The translations under genes and the position numbers were made by a program. A DNA stretch of 64,000 nucleotides from Cryptomeria japonica (lineage: Eukaryota > Streptophyta > Pinopsida > Cupressales > Cupressaceae), in NCBI RefSeq assembly GCF_030272615.1, contig NC_081408.1:62430614-62494613 (forward strand). The letters are read 5' to 3'. Numbering within the stretch: position 1 is the first letter of the stretch; every line of letters begins with the position of its first letter. A model generated the notes under the pieces. That model saw only the letters and a list, made by a program, of their open reading frames with translations. It was not told the origin of the DNA and searched no databases. Shown piece after piece: positions 47,275 through 58,667 of the stretch.

Positions 47275-47720
47275 ACTTTTTTGTTCAGATTAGCAAAAGT
47301 TACATGACAAAACCTTTTATGCCATAAACAGGTATCATCAATCTTTGCATACAAACACTTATTCCGAGTTGAGTCAAGGTGAAATGAATTACCTTTTGTT
47401 TGTGTCCTAGTAGCAGCTGACTTTCCATTCTTGTCATGAACTTTGACAATTCCTTTCTGAAATTCTATTTTGTAACCTATGTTGTTTAGCTGTGCTACAC
47501 TCAACAAATTGTATTTCAAACCTTCAACCCAATAAACATCATTGCATCTTGCATTATCAAGAAGTGTTATAGATCCTTTACCTCTTACTGGACATGGTGT
47601 ATCATTACCAAATCTAACATAGCCTCCATCATAATCTTCTAAGATAACAAACTTGTGTTTATCTCCTATCATATGATGTGAGCATCCACTATCTATAATC
47701 CAAGAATCATTAGTATTTAT
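47271..47720 (-). pseudogene. Copia E protease and GAG-pre-integrase
   Basis: The active site WIIDSGCSHHMIGDK (about 47665-47705) keeps DSG. YDGGYVRFGN, DVYWVEGLKYNLLSVAQLN and CLWHKRFCHVTFANLNKK follow. This stretch is in a different frame from gag and from the integrase core. The second shift sits in an A-run at about 47277-47284 (…AACAAAAAAGTATG). Confidence 0.88.
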
Positions 47721-47879
47721 ATGAGATAGTAGGGATTTTTATTCATGCCTTTCTTCATCTGATCCATCTTTGATAGCCACATAAACTACTTCCTCTGTAT
47801 CAGTATCATCTGATTTATCATCATTGGATTCCTCATCAGCTATTAAGTATGTCTTTCTATCTCTTCTAGTCTCGGTGTC

Positions 47880-48801
47880 CTTTGTAATGATTATCTTTCT
47901 GTCTATCATCCCGGTAATCTCTCTTTTTAGTACAATCTTTGTCAGGACAGTTAGAAGCCATATGTCCTATCTTATCACAACTTAAACATTTCAAAGGTAG
48001 TTTTCCTTTATACTTACCTTTGCCTCTCGATAACCTTTTGGCTAATAATGCTTCAAACTCTTCTTACTTTCTAATTTCCTCATATAATTTGTGTACTACC
48101 TCCATGTTCTTACAAAATCTTTCACTTGCTCCACTGTGATCTCCTTCAGAGTACTTATACTTTCTTTCATTGTAATCATTAGATTCATCAAGATGAAAAG
48201 AACTAAATACAGATTCAACTTTATTTACCAAAGATCCACTGTTATCAAAGTTACTTAACTCAAATGCATGTAGCTTACCAATAGTAGCATCTAAAGAAAC
48301 TGGCATATTAGGTATAGACCTCAATTCATTGATTGCAGAGACTCAGATTGCATAAGCTGGTAGAAGGGTTCTCAACAACTTACTTGTTATATCCTTTTCT
48401 TCAATAGTTCCACCTGCTCCTTTGATTTGATTGCCAATCTCCTTTTGTCTTGTATTGTACTGAGTTATGTTCTCACCTTCATTCATCCTCACAGATTCAA
48501 GTTATCCTCTTAGACTATATACTGATATGAGCTTATCCCACATTGCCTTTGCATCATTGCAGCCTTCTAGATCATTAAACTCTAAATCGGTCAATGCAGA
48601 TGTTATTTCAATCATTGCTTGAATATGTTCTTTCTTTGCCTTTATCTCTTCCATAGTCAATGGATAGGTGCTCAGTGTAACAAAATCATTCTCCAGATAG
48701 TATACAGCATATTCTCTAACTCCTGATAGATGTAGCTTCATCCTTTTCTTCCATGTAGAGAAACTTGACTTGTTCAGCTTCGGTGCATCCCTCTTATACA
48801 T
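47880..48801 (-). pseudogene. Copia E gag
   Basis: ATG at 48801 (MYKRDAPKLNKSSFSTWKKR), then a typical Copia gag with DAKAMWDKLISVYSLRG and GGTIEEKDITSKLLRTLLP. A zinc knuckle CLSCDKIGHMASNC lies at about 47945-47990, and a Lys/Arg-rich tail follows. Stops occur near 48500, 48345 and 48063. The start is the first ATG in frame after the PBS. Confidence 0.9.
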
Positions 48802-48851
48802 CTTTGGATCTTTAACTCAAGTGCCTTTAAACTTTCCTTCTGGAGTCCAAA

Positions 48852-48863
48852 GCTCTGATACCA
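48852..48863 (-). promoter_or_regulatory. Copia E primer binding site (tRNA-iMet)
   Basis: Minus strand TGGTATCAGAGC, two bases from the LTR end. Confidence 0.9.
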
Positions 48864-48865
48864 AT

Positions 48866-50410
48866 TGATAGTTCTGATACTTAATATAAGTACAGATCCA
48901 ATAACCAACAAGATGAGAGGGGGGCTGAATCATACAAACTTAATCATCCATAAAAACTTCAAATTCAACCTCGGTAACATATACTTCAGTAATAAACCCA
49001 AAATTGTCAAACATGCAAACTCAAAAGCATATAAACATCATAACCTCATAACACCAGATTTAATGTGGAAACCCAAATAGGGAAAAACCACTGTGGAATT
49101 TTGGACCCACTAAGAAATATACTCTTCTAGAGTATGCTCGGTTAAAAGAAAATCCTGTTAAAGATTATAAACAAATTGCTAGATGTGACCCGGTTAAGGG
49201 ATTTCCCTCAGATCTATTAGGATCTTCACTTTGTTAGAAGTGACCTTGTTAAAGGATTTCAAACACTCAATCAGAATGTCACCTTGCTAGAGGGTTTTAC
49301 AAATAAGACTATTAAATCCACTCGATTAAGAGATTTTCTATCACTTTCACAAAATAATAGTAATGAAATCTATCTGCAACTTCACATCTAAAATGCTAAA
49401 GCAGATTCCTATTTGTTCAATACAATCTAGACATAGAACTAATCTTGTCTATCTACTGGGCTTCTATACTTTGTTATTCTAACAGGTCTTCAAGCTTTTG
49501 TGCTCGGTAATCACTATGCAGCATCTTTCTGCATACACTTGCCCGCATCCATTGTTTATCAATAGTTTCCTATTTATAAACAATTAGGTAACCGCTTAAT
49601 CTCCTTGATCACATTTCCCATGATCAATCATAGCCATTACATCTTCTATCTTGTCTAGGTTCAATGCATCTTTCAATCTGAAAACATTCTACCCCACCTT
49701 GGAACTTGCATATTAGTCTTGGAACTTGTGCTAGGGTATTGTGGTTCAATCTGAGCTATAGATCTTCATGCCGACTTTTCATTGCCTTAGATTCGTTAAC
49801 AAACTTCTTCTACGACTCACTAATCATTTTAATCAGTTCCAGCTCATCAGCTTCCTTTATGAAATATTGCATGTAAACATTTAATACATTCTGTTATAGC
49901 TCGGTTACAACTTGGTAACAATTCGGTGAATACTAAACTTCACTCGGTAGACATTCCGCCTTCATTAACCGATAGCGATAACCTTAGGGTTTACCGACTA
50001 GGTTCCTTAGGGTTTACCGACTAGGTTCTTTGCTTGATAACATAGTATAGTATTAACCTTTACTTTTTACAACATACGTATAATGTTAAAACAATCTAAA
50101 ACATCATGATCTCATCATTGTCTGACTCGGTACTAGTTGCCCATTAAATACCTTATTCATCCCCTTATTCATCGTATTCTTTCCTGTGTCTTTTACCAAC
50201 ATCTTTATACTTTTCAAATCATACTTCTCAAGATATGGCAACATCATACTGAATTAGAAAATCAATTTATTGACATCAATGACAAAATAATAATATCAAC
50301 ACAGTAAACATCCTAAATCAGTTATATCCATAATCATCAACAACCTTCTTAATATCCTTATGAAATGCCAACAATCTTTCATTGTCTATTATAAAGCTAT
50401 ATTGCAAACA
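48866..50410 (-). repeat. Copia E 5' LTR
   Basis: 1545 bp, TGATAGTTCTGATAC...ATTGCAAACA on the plus strand. Differs from 42693-44238 by scattered substitutions (about eight in the first 115 bases). Confidence 0.92.
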
Positions 50411-50738
50411 ATATATTGTATCAAAATAAATCCACATAAGCAATTATCATAATCGTCATAATTTTGATCCATACATAAACATGCATCCTATTTATATCAT
50501 CAAAGTAAAGTCTTGCAATTCCAATAATGACATACATCATCACAAAGTAATACTATTCTATAATCATATAGAGTTCTATATCTATAATGCATAGAAATGA
50601 AGCATCAATATATATCAATGTTATCCAAATTGAAATAATATAAGTTCCTATTCCATAATGTATAAAAATAAAGCATCCATAATAGTCTCAACATGAAAAG
50701 TACTGAAATACTAGGATGAGTAGGGGTAGGGCCTCACA
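50411..50738 (-). repeat. Chromovirus G 5' LTR, piece 4 (outer end)
   Basis: Aligns with about 25345-25674 of the 3' LTR and ends GGGTAGGGCCTCACA. The TSD TATTT follows. Confidence 0.92.
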
Positions 50739-50821
50739 TATTTTCACTAAATCTTTGCCCATGGAATCATTTGAGTACTTGAGAGATAGATTGGGAGTTT
50801 TTGCCCCTCTAATAGAGACTT
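50739..50821 (+). pseudogene. Copia D RNase H, C-terminal piece
   Basis: Continues 21119-21383 in frame: FTKSLPMESFEYLRDRLGV, then APLIET and TGA (50819-50821). The FTKPLP-type end is universal in plant Copia pol. Confidence 0.9.
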
Positions 50822-51229
50822 GATTGATTTGGTTTGGCATCAATACAACATGCATTAACAAAAGATAATATTCATTCTGACATTGATGTGGGATGCTACT
50901 GCTTAGGGGGAGTAGTCAGCTTTGTGATTCAGTGGTTTAAGTTTTTTTTTGCTTTGATATTCTTGTCAAATTTATGGCATTGATGTCAAAGGGGGAGAGA
51001 TATTGATGTGAAAAAGAAAATTTAAGGAGTTGTACACATTAGGGGTATAAATATATGTATAATTTAGACATTTACAAGAGATATTATTCATAGGGGGATT
51101 TGGTCTTTATTTCAAAGCTATATGTGGGAGATTGTTGGTTGTCTTCCATTGAGGGAGACTTGTTTGGCATTTCTTGGTACTTATATTTTTTTCACATCTA
51201 GTGTTGCCATAAATGCTAAAGGGGGAGAT
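50822..51229 (+). other. Copia D 3' untranslated region with polypurine tract
   Basis: No ORF. TGCTTAGGGGGAGTAGTCAG occurs at about 50899, a short AAAGGGGGAGAG tract at 50988, and the PPT AAAGGGGGAGA at 51218-51228 lies directly before the LTR. Confidence 0.75.
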
Positions 51230-52469
51230 TGTTGGCCATTTGGTGGAATTGCTTATGTGTTGCATTGATATTTTGTCATTGATGCCAACACTAGTTATTT
51301 GGATGCTTTATGGACACCCTTCGTGTCTTGGTAGGTTGAGTGGTTTTTGGTTGATTTGGATCCTGCATGATCCGGTAGGCTCCGGTATGATTTGGTGATG
51401 GAATTAGCTTGTTCATGATACTCATTCTCATATTCATTTGATTTTTTTTTGGTGATCGGATGCTATCCTTTTTACTTGGAAGCTTGGCTTCTGATTCCGG
51501 CTAGGGTTTCACTAGCAGAGCTTTTTGATGAAGATGTTTGTTGAATTGCATAAGTGGTGTTGCTGTAGCTTCTAGTGGAGTTTCAAGATGTTGTTGGTGA
51601 TCATGTCAAGATTTGGTGGATGGAGATCATTGTTGAAGTGTATGGACCTATGCTGGGTCTCGGTTGATCTAGGTTATGGGCTGACTTTAATGTAGCGTGT
51701 GGAGTGGACCTCTCGATGTATTTTTGGGATGTCTTATGTGTTGAATATTATTTGTTTGGTCTAAGGACAACATGGTTTATAATTATGTAATTGGTTTATT
51801 GTCTGGTGGCCAGCCTAATTTTTAATGGTCAAGGGTTTGTATATATAGATGTAGGATCTCATTAAAGATCATCATGGTTAGGAAAAAGGTCATGGTCAAG
51901 GAATGTAATGTTCAAATAATGTAATATCATTCAGGAAGAGAATTAAATTGATCATTGGAGATCAAATTGGGTTTAAGTAAGAGGATTTAGTCCTCTAGTA
52001 TTGAGCTTAACTAGAACTATACTCAAGCATAGGCTATTCTATCTTTTGCAGTTCAACACTTCTCTAGATTGTAGTCTAGATTTACATGTAGCTAGTAAGG
52101 CTTCTTCTGTGATGAGCAGTGTGCTCTAGGTTATTTGCCTTCCTGCAAGTGTAGGCCCCTCAATTGTAACTACAAGTGCTGGCCCCTCAATTGTAATTCA
52201 CATACTTACTACAAAAGTATTATCTAATTGTGGGTGGGCTTCCCACGATGGTTTTTACCTTTACTGGGTTTTCCACGTATAAATCTTGGTGTTATGTGGA
52301 TGGCTTTTCTTCTGTGATTATTGTTTATGCTTAATGGATTTAACTGCTATTTGAGTATTAATGTTTAGGTTCTGGTATTAAATTTTAAATTGCTAATGGT
52401 TCTGGTAATTTGTGACAACTTATTCCCCCCACCTCTCAGTTGTCTTCTGGTTATTTGAACTATCTAACA
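51230..52469 (+). repeat. Copia D 3' LTR
   Basis: 1240 bp, TGTTGGCCATTTGG...ACTATCTAACA. Contains the shared Copia block (TGGGCTTCCCACGATGGTTT) and a C-rich CCCCCCACCTCTCAG near its end. The right flank ATAAC (52470-52474) is its predicted TSD; the left partner is outside the window. The end is placed by TG...CA and the C-rich block, not by a second copy. Confidence 0.8.
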
Positions 52470-53229
52470 ATAACGAATAATGTTGAATCCAATAAGTCCA
52501 TCCTCTATGAACCCTAACAAATGTTTAAGAAATTGGACATGTCTCTAGATGATTGTAACTCTAACTTCCCAAAATGATTTGTTCCAAATGGTGAGAATTA
52601 GGAAGCAGGGAGTAAGAACACTAGCCTCCATTTGTATAACATAATGCATTATGTAAGAGATTGTTAAATCTTTGTCTATGCTCAACAATATCCACATCAC
52701 CAATTTAGGTCACCACCATGTAAGCCCAACAACCACATAACACACAACATAAAACGTGTTTCTAAAGTTGGCTCAATCCGATCCAGAAACAACTAGGTGG
52801 ACAAAAAAAATGTCCATACACTTCCCATATGTCCTCTTAACTACCTCAAACATGCAAACAACTACCAAAATCACTTTGCACGATCCACACATAGAATATT
52901 CACATGTTACTACTAATGAACACTATTCTAAAAGAAAACTACCTACTGGATCTTCCAACTTACTCAATACTTAACAACAAAGAGCATAAACCTAGAATAA
53001 TGCATATCAAACAACCAAAATGCTTCTCCTAGATCCACAACATAAAATATGTAACACACATGAATCTAACCATATCATGTACACTATCGGATAACCTGTT
53101 CTCACCGAACCTTATCAGACCTCAATCAATCTTCTGGTATGAGTGAATCATGAACTACGGATGCCAAATCTTATATGAGTTTCCATCAATGATAGCATCT
53201 CAATAAACATACAGTGTCTCTTGCCAACA
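52470..53229 (-). repeat. Element F 3' LTR (part)
   Basis: 52700-53060 is clearly homologous to 59271-59620 in the right-hand LTR (TTTAGGTCACCACCATGT, CAATCCGATCCAGAAA). The inner end, TTGCCAACA at 53221-53229, has the expected TGTTGGCAA start. The segment 52470-52690 does not align convincingly with the other LTR and is unexplained. It may be diverged LTR or other sequence. Confidence 0.6.
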
Positions 53230-53528
53230 ATATTCCCCTATGGTATTGATGGAAAAACTTAGTGAAAAATGACTAAATCTCAGACCACCAAGATATATAC
53301 ACTGCAACAAGAATATAATTGCTATATTCCAAAGAATCAAATATCTCCCCCTAAGATCAACATTTTTTAGTAATCTATTATCGCCCTTTGACATCAATGA
53401 CAAATGTAGGGTCTCAAAAATGAGAAATTTTATTTATATATGTACACAGTCCTTACACATTCACAAAAATTTGAAGATATCTACAAAAAATTTCTCCAAT
53501 GATTCAAAATGGTCATCCCATCCCTTGT
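53230..53528 (-). other. Element F 3' untranslated region
   Basis: No coding region. A weak purine tract (minus CCATAGGGGAATAT) adjoins the LTR. A CTCCCCCTAAGATC block lies at 53345. A TTTGACATCAATGACA motif at about 53388 is common to the Copia-like elements here. Confidence 0.5.
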
Positions 53529-56500
53529 TCAGATTCTCCAGAATAGATATGAGGGCACTGAATAGATATGTGTGCATCTCTGTAGCCCTAAATCTACAAG
53601 AGCACTTTTATTCAATGAATTATGAGCATCTTGCAGACTGCTAAGTAAAGTGTCTAACTGGGGAGTGATTAGATTCCTTAGCTCTCCCACTCTTCCTATA
53701 ATCCTATCTTTCTCCTGACTCAGACTCTTGATTTTATAAGGTAGAGATATCAGTTGATTTTCTCTGCTCCTTGCAAAAATAGACTGAGGATCACATGATT
53801 GAGATAGGCTAGATAGCATCCCTTCACACTTCTTTATCTTCTTGTCAACCTCAATAGTGAACTTAGGCAATAAGACTCATGACTTGTAGATTCTTCCTCC
53901 TTTAGCTAGTGCATATTGAATGCCTTTAACATAGGTGGCCAAAAATTTTCTATCTCCTTCAATCATTTTCAGAACTGTCTTCATCCTCATAGCATTAAAA
54001 TTCCTTAGAACCTTTACCTCTACAACTTTCTAATGATTCAAAATGAGAATCAACTGACTCGAGAAAACTCTTCAGCTTTCGAGAGGGTGTGTCTGATGAT
54101 TCCTACTTGAAAGATGGAAAAATATTCTCAAGAACACTCATTGCCAATGATATCACATCAGTGTGCTCCATGTGAGATTTTAGTAAGTCTTCACTTTCTT
54201 TGGCTTGAGCAAATGTTTCCAATTTGAGTGCTTCAATAGGGGATAGAGAGTAAATATTGATGGGACCTTGGGTGAAGTTTGTATCTCTTATGGTCTAATT
54301 CTCCTTCTCAGATTTCACATTGTCTCTTGCCACTAGAATCTTCTCAAATTTGCTTTCTATTTCCTCTTCTTTCTTCTTTGTTTCCACTGCCTTTTTTCTT
54401 CTTCCTTAAGATCAATAGTTACCACCAGAGGGTTCTGAGTACCCTCACCCACATCAATTTCCTTCTGACTTACATCTACCTCCTTATCTTCAATATCCTC
54501 AACTCCTACATCTCTCAAAGCATCTAAGTCAACCTGTTGAGCTATCTGTTCTCTCAATTCATCATGTTTTGGCTTATCTCCTAGGGATGGTATTCCTAGG
54601 GCTTTTGGAACATATTTTTGAACATCTTCCTATGATTTCTTTGAAATCACCTCAAACTAATACTTCAAAAGAATTTCTCTCAAAAAAATTTCAGTCTCTT
54701 TATGAACTTCCTCATTTTTCCCAATCATTAATCTGTTCACGCTTGATTTTCTTCTGAACTTCTCTTTTTCCTCCTTGAGAATTCTATCTATTTCTACTTT
54801 AGCAATTACCGAACAAAGTTGCACTAACAAATACTCCCTTATTCTCTCTTCTTCTAATATTGTTGTCTCTTTCCTTAATTCTAAGAGATCATATAAGCTC
54901 TTGGGAACTTTTTATACAATCTTAATCAGAGCTCTATTATATGTATTCAAATATACAACTGTGGCCTCTTCCAATGATTTCTTGACTTTGTCATCCAATA
55001 GGTTATAGAATTGAAAAAGTAGTTTGAAATTACCTTGTTCAATTATGGCTTCCTTTATTTTCTTTAGTGTTATCCTAGATTGTTCTGCTTCAACTCTTTC
55101 TTTCTTGCTAGGCTTCTTCTCACCAGATGGTTTCTTCTGGACAACCCTGATAGCTATAGTACTTTTCTTTACTTCTTTTACCACTTCATCAGATTTTTTT
55201 TCTTCTTCTTCTATAGTGGCTGCCACATAAACTCTCTATGGCTTTTCTTTCTTCCTCTTCACTGCTCCATCGGATAGCTAGGCTTGAGACTTAGGTGGAG
55301 GGGTTTTTGGTTTGGCTTCCTTGGGTTTGACAATATCTTCATCCTTCAATATGTTCTTCTCTCTAGCTCTCCAGACCATCTCCTTGGTGATCCCCAAGTT
55401 CTCCACCAGTTGTTCCACCTCCTTCCTTACCTTCTTATGTATTTCAAGTTTTTTGAACTAAGAATGTAAGCTCAATCTCTTTTCCTTATATGTGTCAAAC
55501 CTCTCCTTAGATCTCTCCACTAGTTTTCTCAATAGGTGTTGAGTATATGCCTCAAGTACATGTCCTTCGACCTCATACCCCATAGGCATTATCCATGAAG
55601 TCCTTGGCTCAATGACTTCTATAAGGCACTGGTTAGTTTCTACCATAAAGAAGATAGTATCTTGATACATCTCAACTATCTCTTTAATAATCCTTTCTCT
55701 TCTTTGCATCATACTTTGAAAGGTTTTAAAATATCCCTAGAGTATGTCTTTTTGTGCTTGTGAATCTCCTAGACTCTGAAGTGTCTCCTTGATCTACACA
55801 ACCACCGGCCTAACATAGGCCCATTGAACCTTTCCTACTCCCAAAATCTCATTCATGAAGTAGAAGTAAAAATAGGGGCAAGTGCAACGTAATGAGTCAC
55901 AAATTCGTGGAAGTCCGCACGTTAGAAAACACGATCTTATAAACGGGGACCTGTTTTCAAAAAATGGGGGCCCATTTATGCTTTGGGCTACTGAGCTAAA
56001 AGGTAATGGGGGTCCGAAGCAAAAATAAATAGTCCCCCATTTTGTTCTAAAACGGGGGCCCACTTTTAAACAAAACAGGCCCCCATTTTTTAGAAACGAG
56101 GGCCCGTTTCTTAAAAATGGGGGCCTGTTTTTAAAAACGGGGGCCCATTTTTCAAAAATGAGCCCTCGTTTCTAAATCACATTTTTCCTTTTTTTCCACA
56201 AGCTGCCCTTGTTTGAAAACATGGACCCATTTTGTGGAAGTTGATTCCACAACCAAAGTGGAATCAAAGTGCCAAATTTGAATGCATGATTCTTTGTCTT
56301 GCTCGATTTTTGTTATATTTCTCAAAATATCACACTGGAGCACCTCACACAGGTCGTACAACTTATCTTCTTTCAAGATTTGGTAGGCAACATAGATGGT
56401 CGTAGTGGATACCAAATTGTCCTGGATGGATTAATAGACTTTGTATCCTCTCACCATTGATGCAAATATGACATCATATTCTATTATGTCACTGATAGTC

Positions 56501-57008
56501 ATTGCCTTCTTATCAAATTTGAAACTGGTTGCCTCTATTACTATTTGGTTTTTCACATTTGTAGGAGCAGGTACCTCACCAGTCAAATTCAAACAGGTTA
56601 CCACCTCGCTTGTTGTCTAGGTGATCTTATGTAGTTTGTCAAGCCACATGAACTCATCATGCATTTTGCTCAAGATATATCGAACCAACTTAGGTTCATC
56701 AAAATTTGGAAAATTCACAAAATGTGTGAAACCCTTCTCCGCAAACATTTTGAATCTTGGATTTAGGTTTCCCATTCCATCAATCATATGATTTGTGTAG
56801 AGTATCAACATTTGGGCATTCCCAAGTTATTCAATATTATAGTGAGTGTAAATCCTAATATCCTCTACATGTAAAACTCCATACCGGACTGATGAAAATG
56901 CCAATTCAGATCATCTTTCGTCGACTTGTAGGGATGTTTCTTGAAGTTTGGTCTAGGTCATTTGGTTACATCAACTACTAGTGGGGTTGCAACACCAGTC
57001 GATGCCAT
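53529..57008 (-). pseudogene. Element F ORF2, large protein of unknown function
   Basis: About 1,160 codons from ATG 57008 (MASTGVATPLVVDVTK) to a stop at 53529, broken by stops and a few shifts. The N-terminal third (to about 56150) has a globular look: NLNPRFKMFAEKGFTHFVNF, EPKLVRYILSKMHDEFMWL, TIYVAYQILKEDKLYDLCEV. The frame then shifts within a GGGGGCCC repeat array. It resumes at about 55860 (NEILGVGKVQWAYVRPVVV) and stays in one frame to 53529 with isolated stops. That part is very Lys/Glu-rich (EEEEKKSDEVVKEVKK, KKPSGEKKPSKKERVEAEQ), with coiled-coil stretches such as SLPYKIKSLSQEKDRIIGRV. No protease, RT, RNase H or integrase motif is present. It follows a gag-like ORF1 and stands where pol would be. 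I do not recognise it. Confidence 0.6.
55930..56175. repeat. Array of near-palindromic GGGGGCCC units
   Basis: About ten units of the type AAAA(C/T)GGGGGCCC(A/G)TTTT in about 245 bp, in both orientations, e.g. at 55961-55976, 56052-56066 and 56137-56153. It sits inside ORF2 and coincides with its frame change. ORF2-type sequence resumes on either side. Confidence 0.85.
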
Positions 57009-57560
57009 ATCAGAAAATTTAGGTTTCAAGCTGAGAAGTTGTAGCAAAGAAATACCTCTTCAATCTTCAACTGGATGCAAGATCTCTTCGAAAAATCTCC
57101 TATTTTCTTTGGAATCACATTATCCATGCTCTATTTATTTCTTGATTCGAATGCAATGTTAGAAATGAATGGTTGATATGCCTTTTATCCTTTGCATACC
57201 TAACTTTTCACCATGATAAATGCACTATGCCCTTATTCATCTAGATACTATGCATTTCATGAAAGATCTTTCTCCGAAATTGCATATATGTTCGAATTAT
57301 TCCATAAATCCATCATAAACATCTGGAAACATCATAGGTACATCTGCAACCTGCTAGAATAAAGCACAAATCTCAAAAAGGAGGTTTGAGATATTTTCAT
57401 GAAAGCTTCCTCCAAGGCTAGATTCCTTAGCTTTAGTTATTAGATAAGGTTCCAACACTGGAGTGAGGTGCATACCCATTTCCTTCATTATCATCGCTCT
57501 TCTTGACCCAAGTGTTCTTCATTTGATCTCTAATCTCATCAACTTTTTTTTACCCTTCTC
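57009..57560 (-). other. Element F spacer between ORF1 and ORF2
   Basis: No clear coding region. The minus frame carries short residual segments after the last zinc knuckle and then stops. Length is similar to the ORF1-ORF2 spacer of element A. Confidence 0.4.
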
Positions 57561-58599
57561 ATCAGCCTTCAAATTTTTGTTCTTGTCTTTCATATCTTTC
57601 TTATTCATAATTATGCTTATGTAGTACTTAGCAATGTGACCATATTTGTTGCAAGCATGGAAAACAACATTTCCCTGCATAGGTCTGAAATTCATCTGGA
57701 ATCCCCTTGATCTACATTCATTACAAACATGTCAAAACATACCACATGCCTAACATCTGACATTTCTCCTATTTTTAAAGTTATTCATCATACTTTTGCA
57801 TACATTTTTGTTATGACCATACTTATTGTATTTGAAGCATTGTCCTATAAAAGAAGGACCATTATTGATCATCCCATTTCTACATTAACTAGCCATATGA
57901 CCAAATTTATTATAAACAAAACAATTACCATTGAATTTGTGAGAATTTGGTTGCCTTATCGGAGGCCTTTTTGAGTTGTCCTTCTTTTGTGCTGACTTGA
58001 AACTTTCACCTTTCTCAAATCCAAGACCTTGTGTATCCTTAGGATTCTTGTGACTTACAAGTATCTCATCTAGTCTGCTTGAGTTGATCCAGAACTTCTC
58101 CTTGTACTTATTTGCAACATCAAAATCATATTTGAGAAGGAGGACCTGCTTTCCAAGATCTTCCTCATGTTTGAGCATTTTGAAGGTCACTTATCAACTA
58201 TCCATTCTCATTCTCAAGTCTACAACATTCTTCATATTTGTCTTTCAAGACTGAGCAATCTTTTTTAAATTCTTCTTCCTTTCTTCAATATCCCTTGTCA
58301 ATTTGATCACAATAGCTTCCATTTCATTTTACTGAAGTGCCTTAACTCTAGCAAGTCTATCACATTCTTCTTTCTTTTCCTACAGAACTTCTTCTTCAAT
58401 GCTTTGACTTTATTTGTCTTGAGGTTGATCAACAAGCTCCTTTCTCTTTTCCTTGGACTTACTTAGTTTCTCCATTAATGTCTGAATGAAATTTTAAGCA
58501 TCCTTGAGATTTTTTCTTTAATTCTCAGAATTTATCTTTAAACTCATCAATGTCATCAAGTGCGACAAGTAGTTGTTGTCTAAGACCACTGGAATCCAT
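57561..58599 (-). pseudogene. Element F gag-like ORF1 with four decayed zinc knuckles
   Basis: ATG at 58599 (MDSSGLRQQLLVALDDIDEF). The coiled-coil-rich first half is broken by stops and shifts (KKEECDRLARVKALQ, KDKYEECCRLENENG). Then come RLDEILVSHKNPKDTQGLGF, a segment of a type common in gag of large plant Copia elements, and a basic linker. Four knuckle remnants follow: CFVYNKFGHMAS-stop-C and CFKYNKYGHNKNVC (second Cys is Tyr in both), C-stop-ACGMF-stop-HVCNEC, and FHACNKYGHIAKYY (two Cys lost). Knuckle number and order match element A, so A and F share one architecture. None of F's knuckles is intact. Confidence 0.7.
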
Positions 58600-58652
58600 T
58601 AAAAGACCTTCCCAGATCTCCCTCAAGCTATTAGGCTCCTTTTGAGGAACTA

Positions 58653-58664
58653 AATTTTGATACC
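58653..58664 (-). promoter_or_regulatory. Element F primer binding site, degenerate
   Basis: Minus strand TGGTATCAAAAT; the first eight bases match the iMet site. Three bases separate it from the LTR end (GATTCCAACA). Confidence 0.65.
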
Positions 58665-58667
58665 AAT

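Larger units (their letters stand above)
42693..50410 (-). mobile_element. Copia E, complete LTR retrotransposon
   Basis: 7718 bp, perfect TSD ATATA (42688-42692, 50411-50415). The LTRs are 1546 bp (42693-44238) and 1545 bp (48866-50410). PBS, gag, protease, integrase, RT, RNase H and PPT are all present in Copia order. It is the best preserved coding element in the window: most of gag-pol stays in one frame, with isolated stops and two local shifts. It lies in the 5' LTR of G, so it is younger than G. Confidence 0.93.
21384..50738 (-). mobile_element. Chromovirus G (Ty3/Gypsy, Tekay/Del-like) with three nested insertions
   Basis: The boundaries are TGTCATGCCC at 21384 and GGGCCTCACA ending at 50738, with a perfect TSD TATTT (21379-21383, 50739-50743). 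3' LTR 21384-25674, internal 25675-30644, 5' LTR in four pieces from 30645 to 50738. The coding order on the minus strand is gag, protease, RT, RNase H, integrase, chromodomain, which defines a chromovirus. LTRs above 4 kb fit the Tekay/Del group. Removing S, the 36899-41763 insertion and Copia E leaves a 5' LTR of about 4.2 kb against 4.29 kb for the 3' LTR. The internal region has many stops, so the element is dead. Confidence 0.93.
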
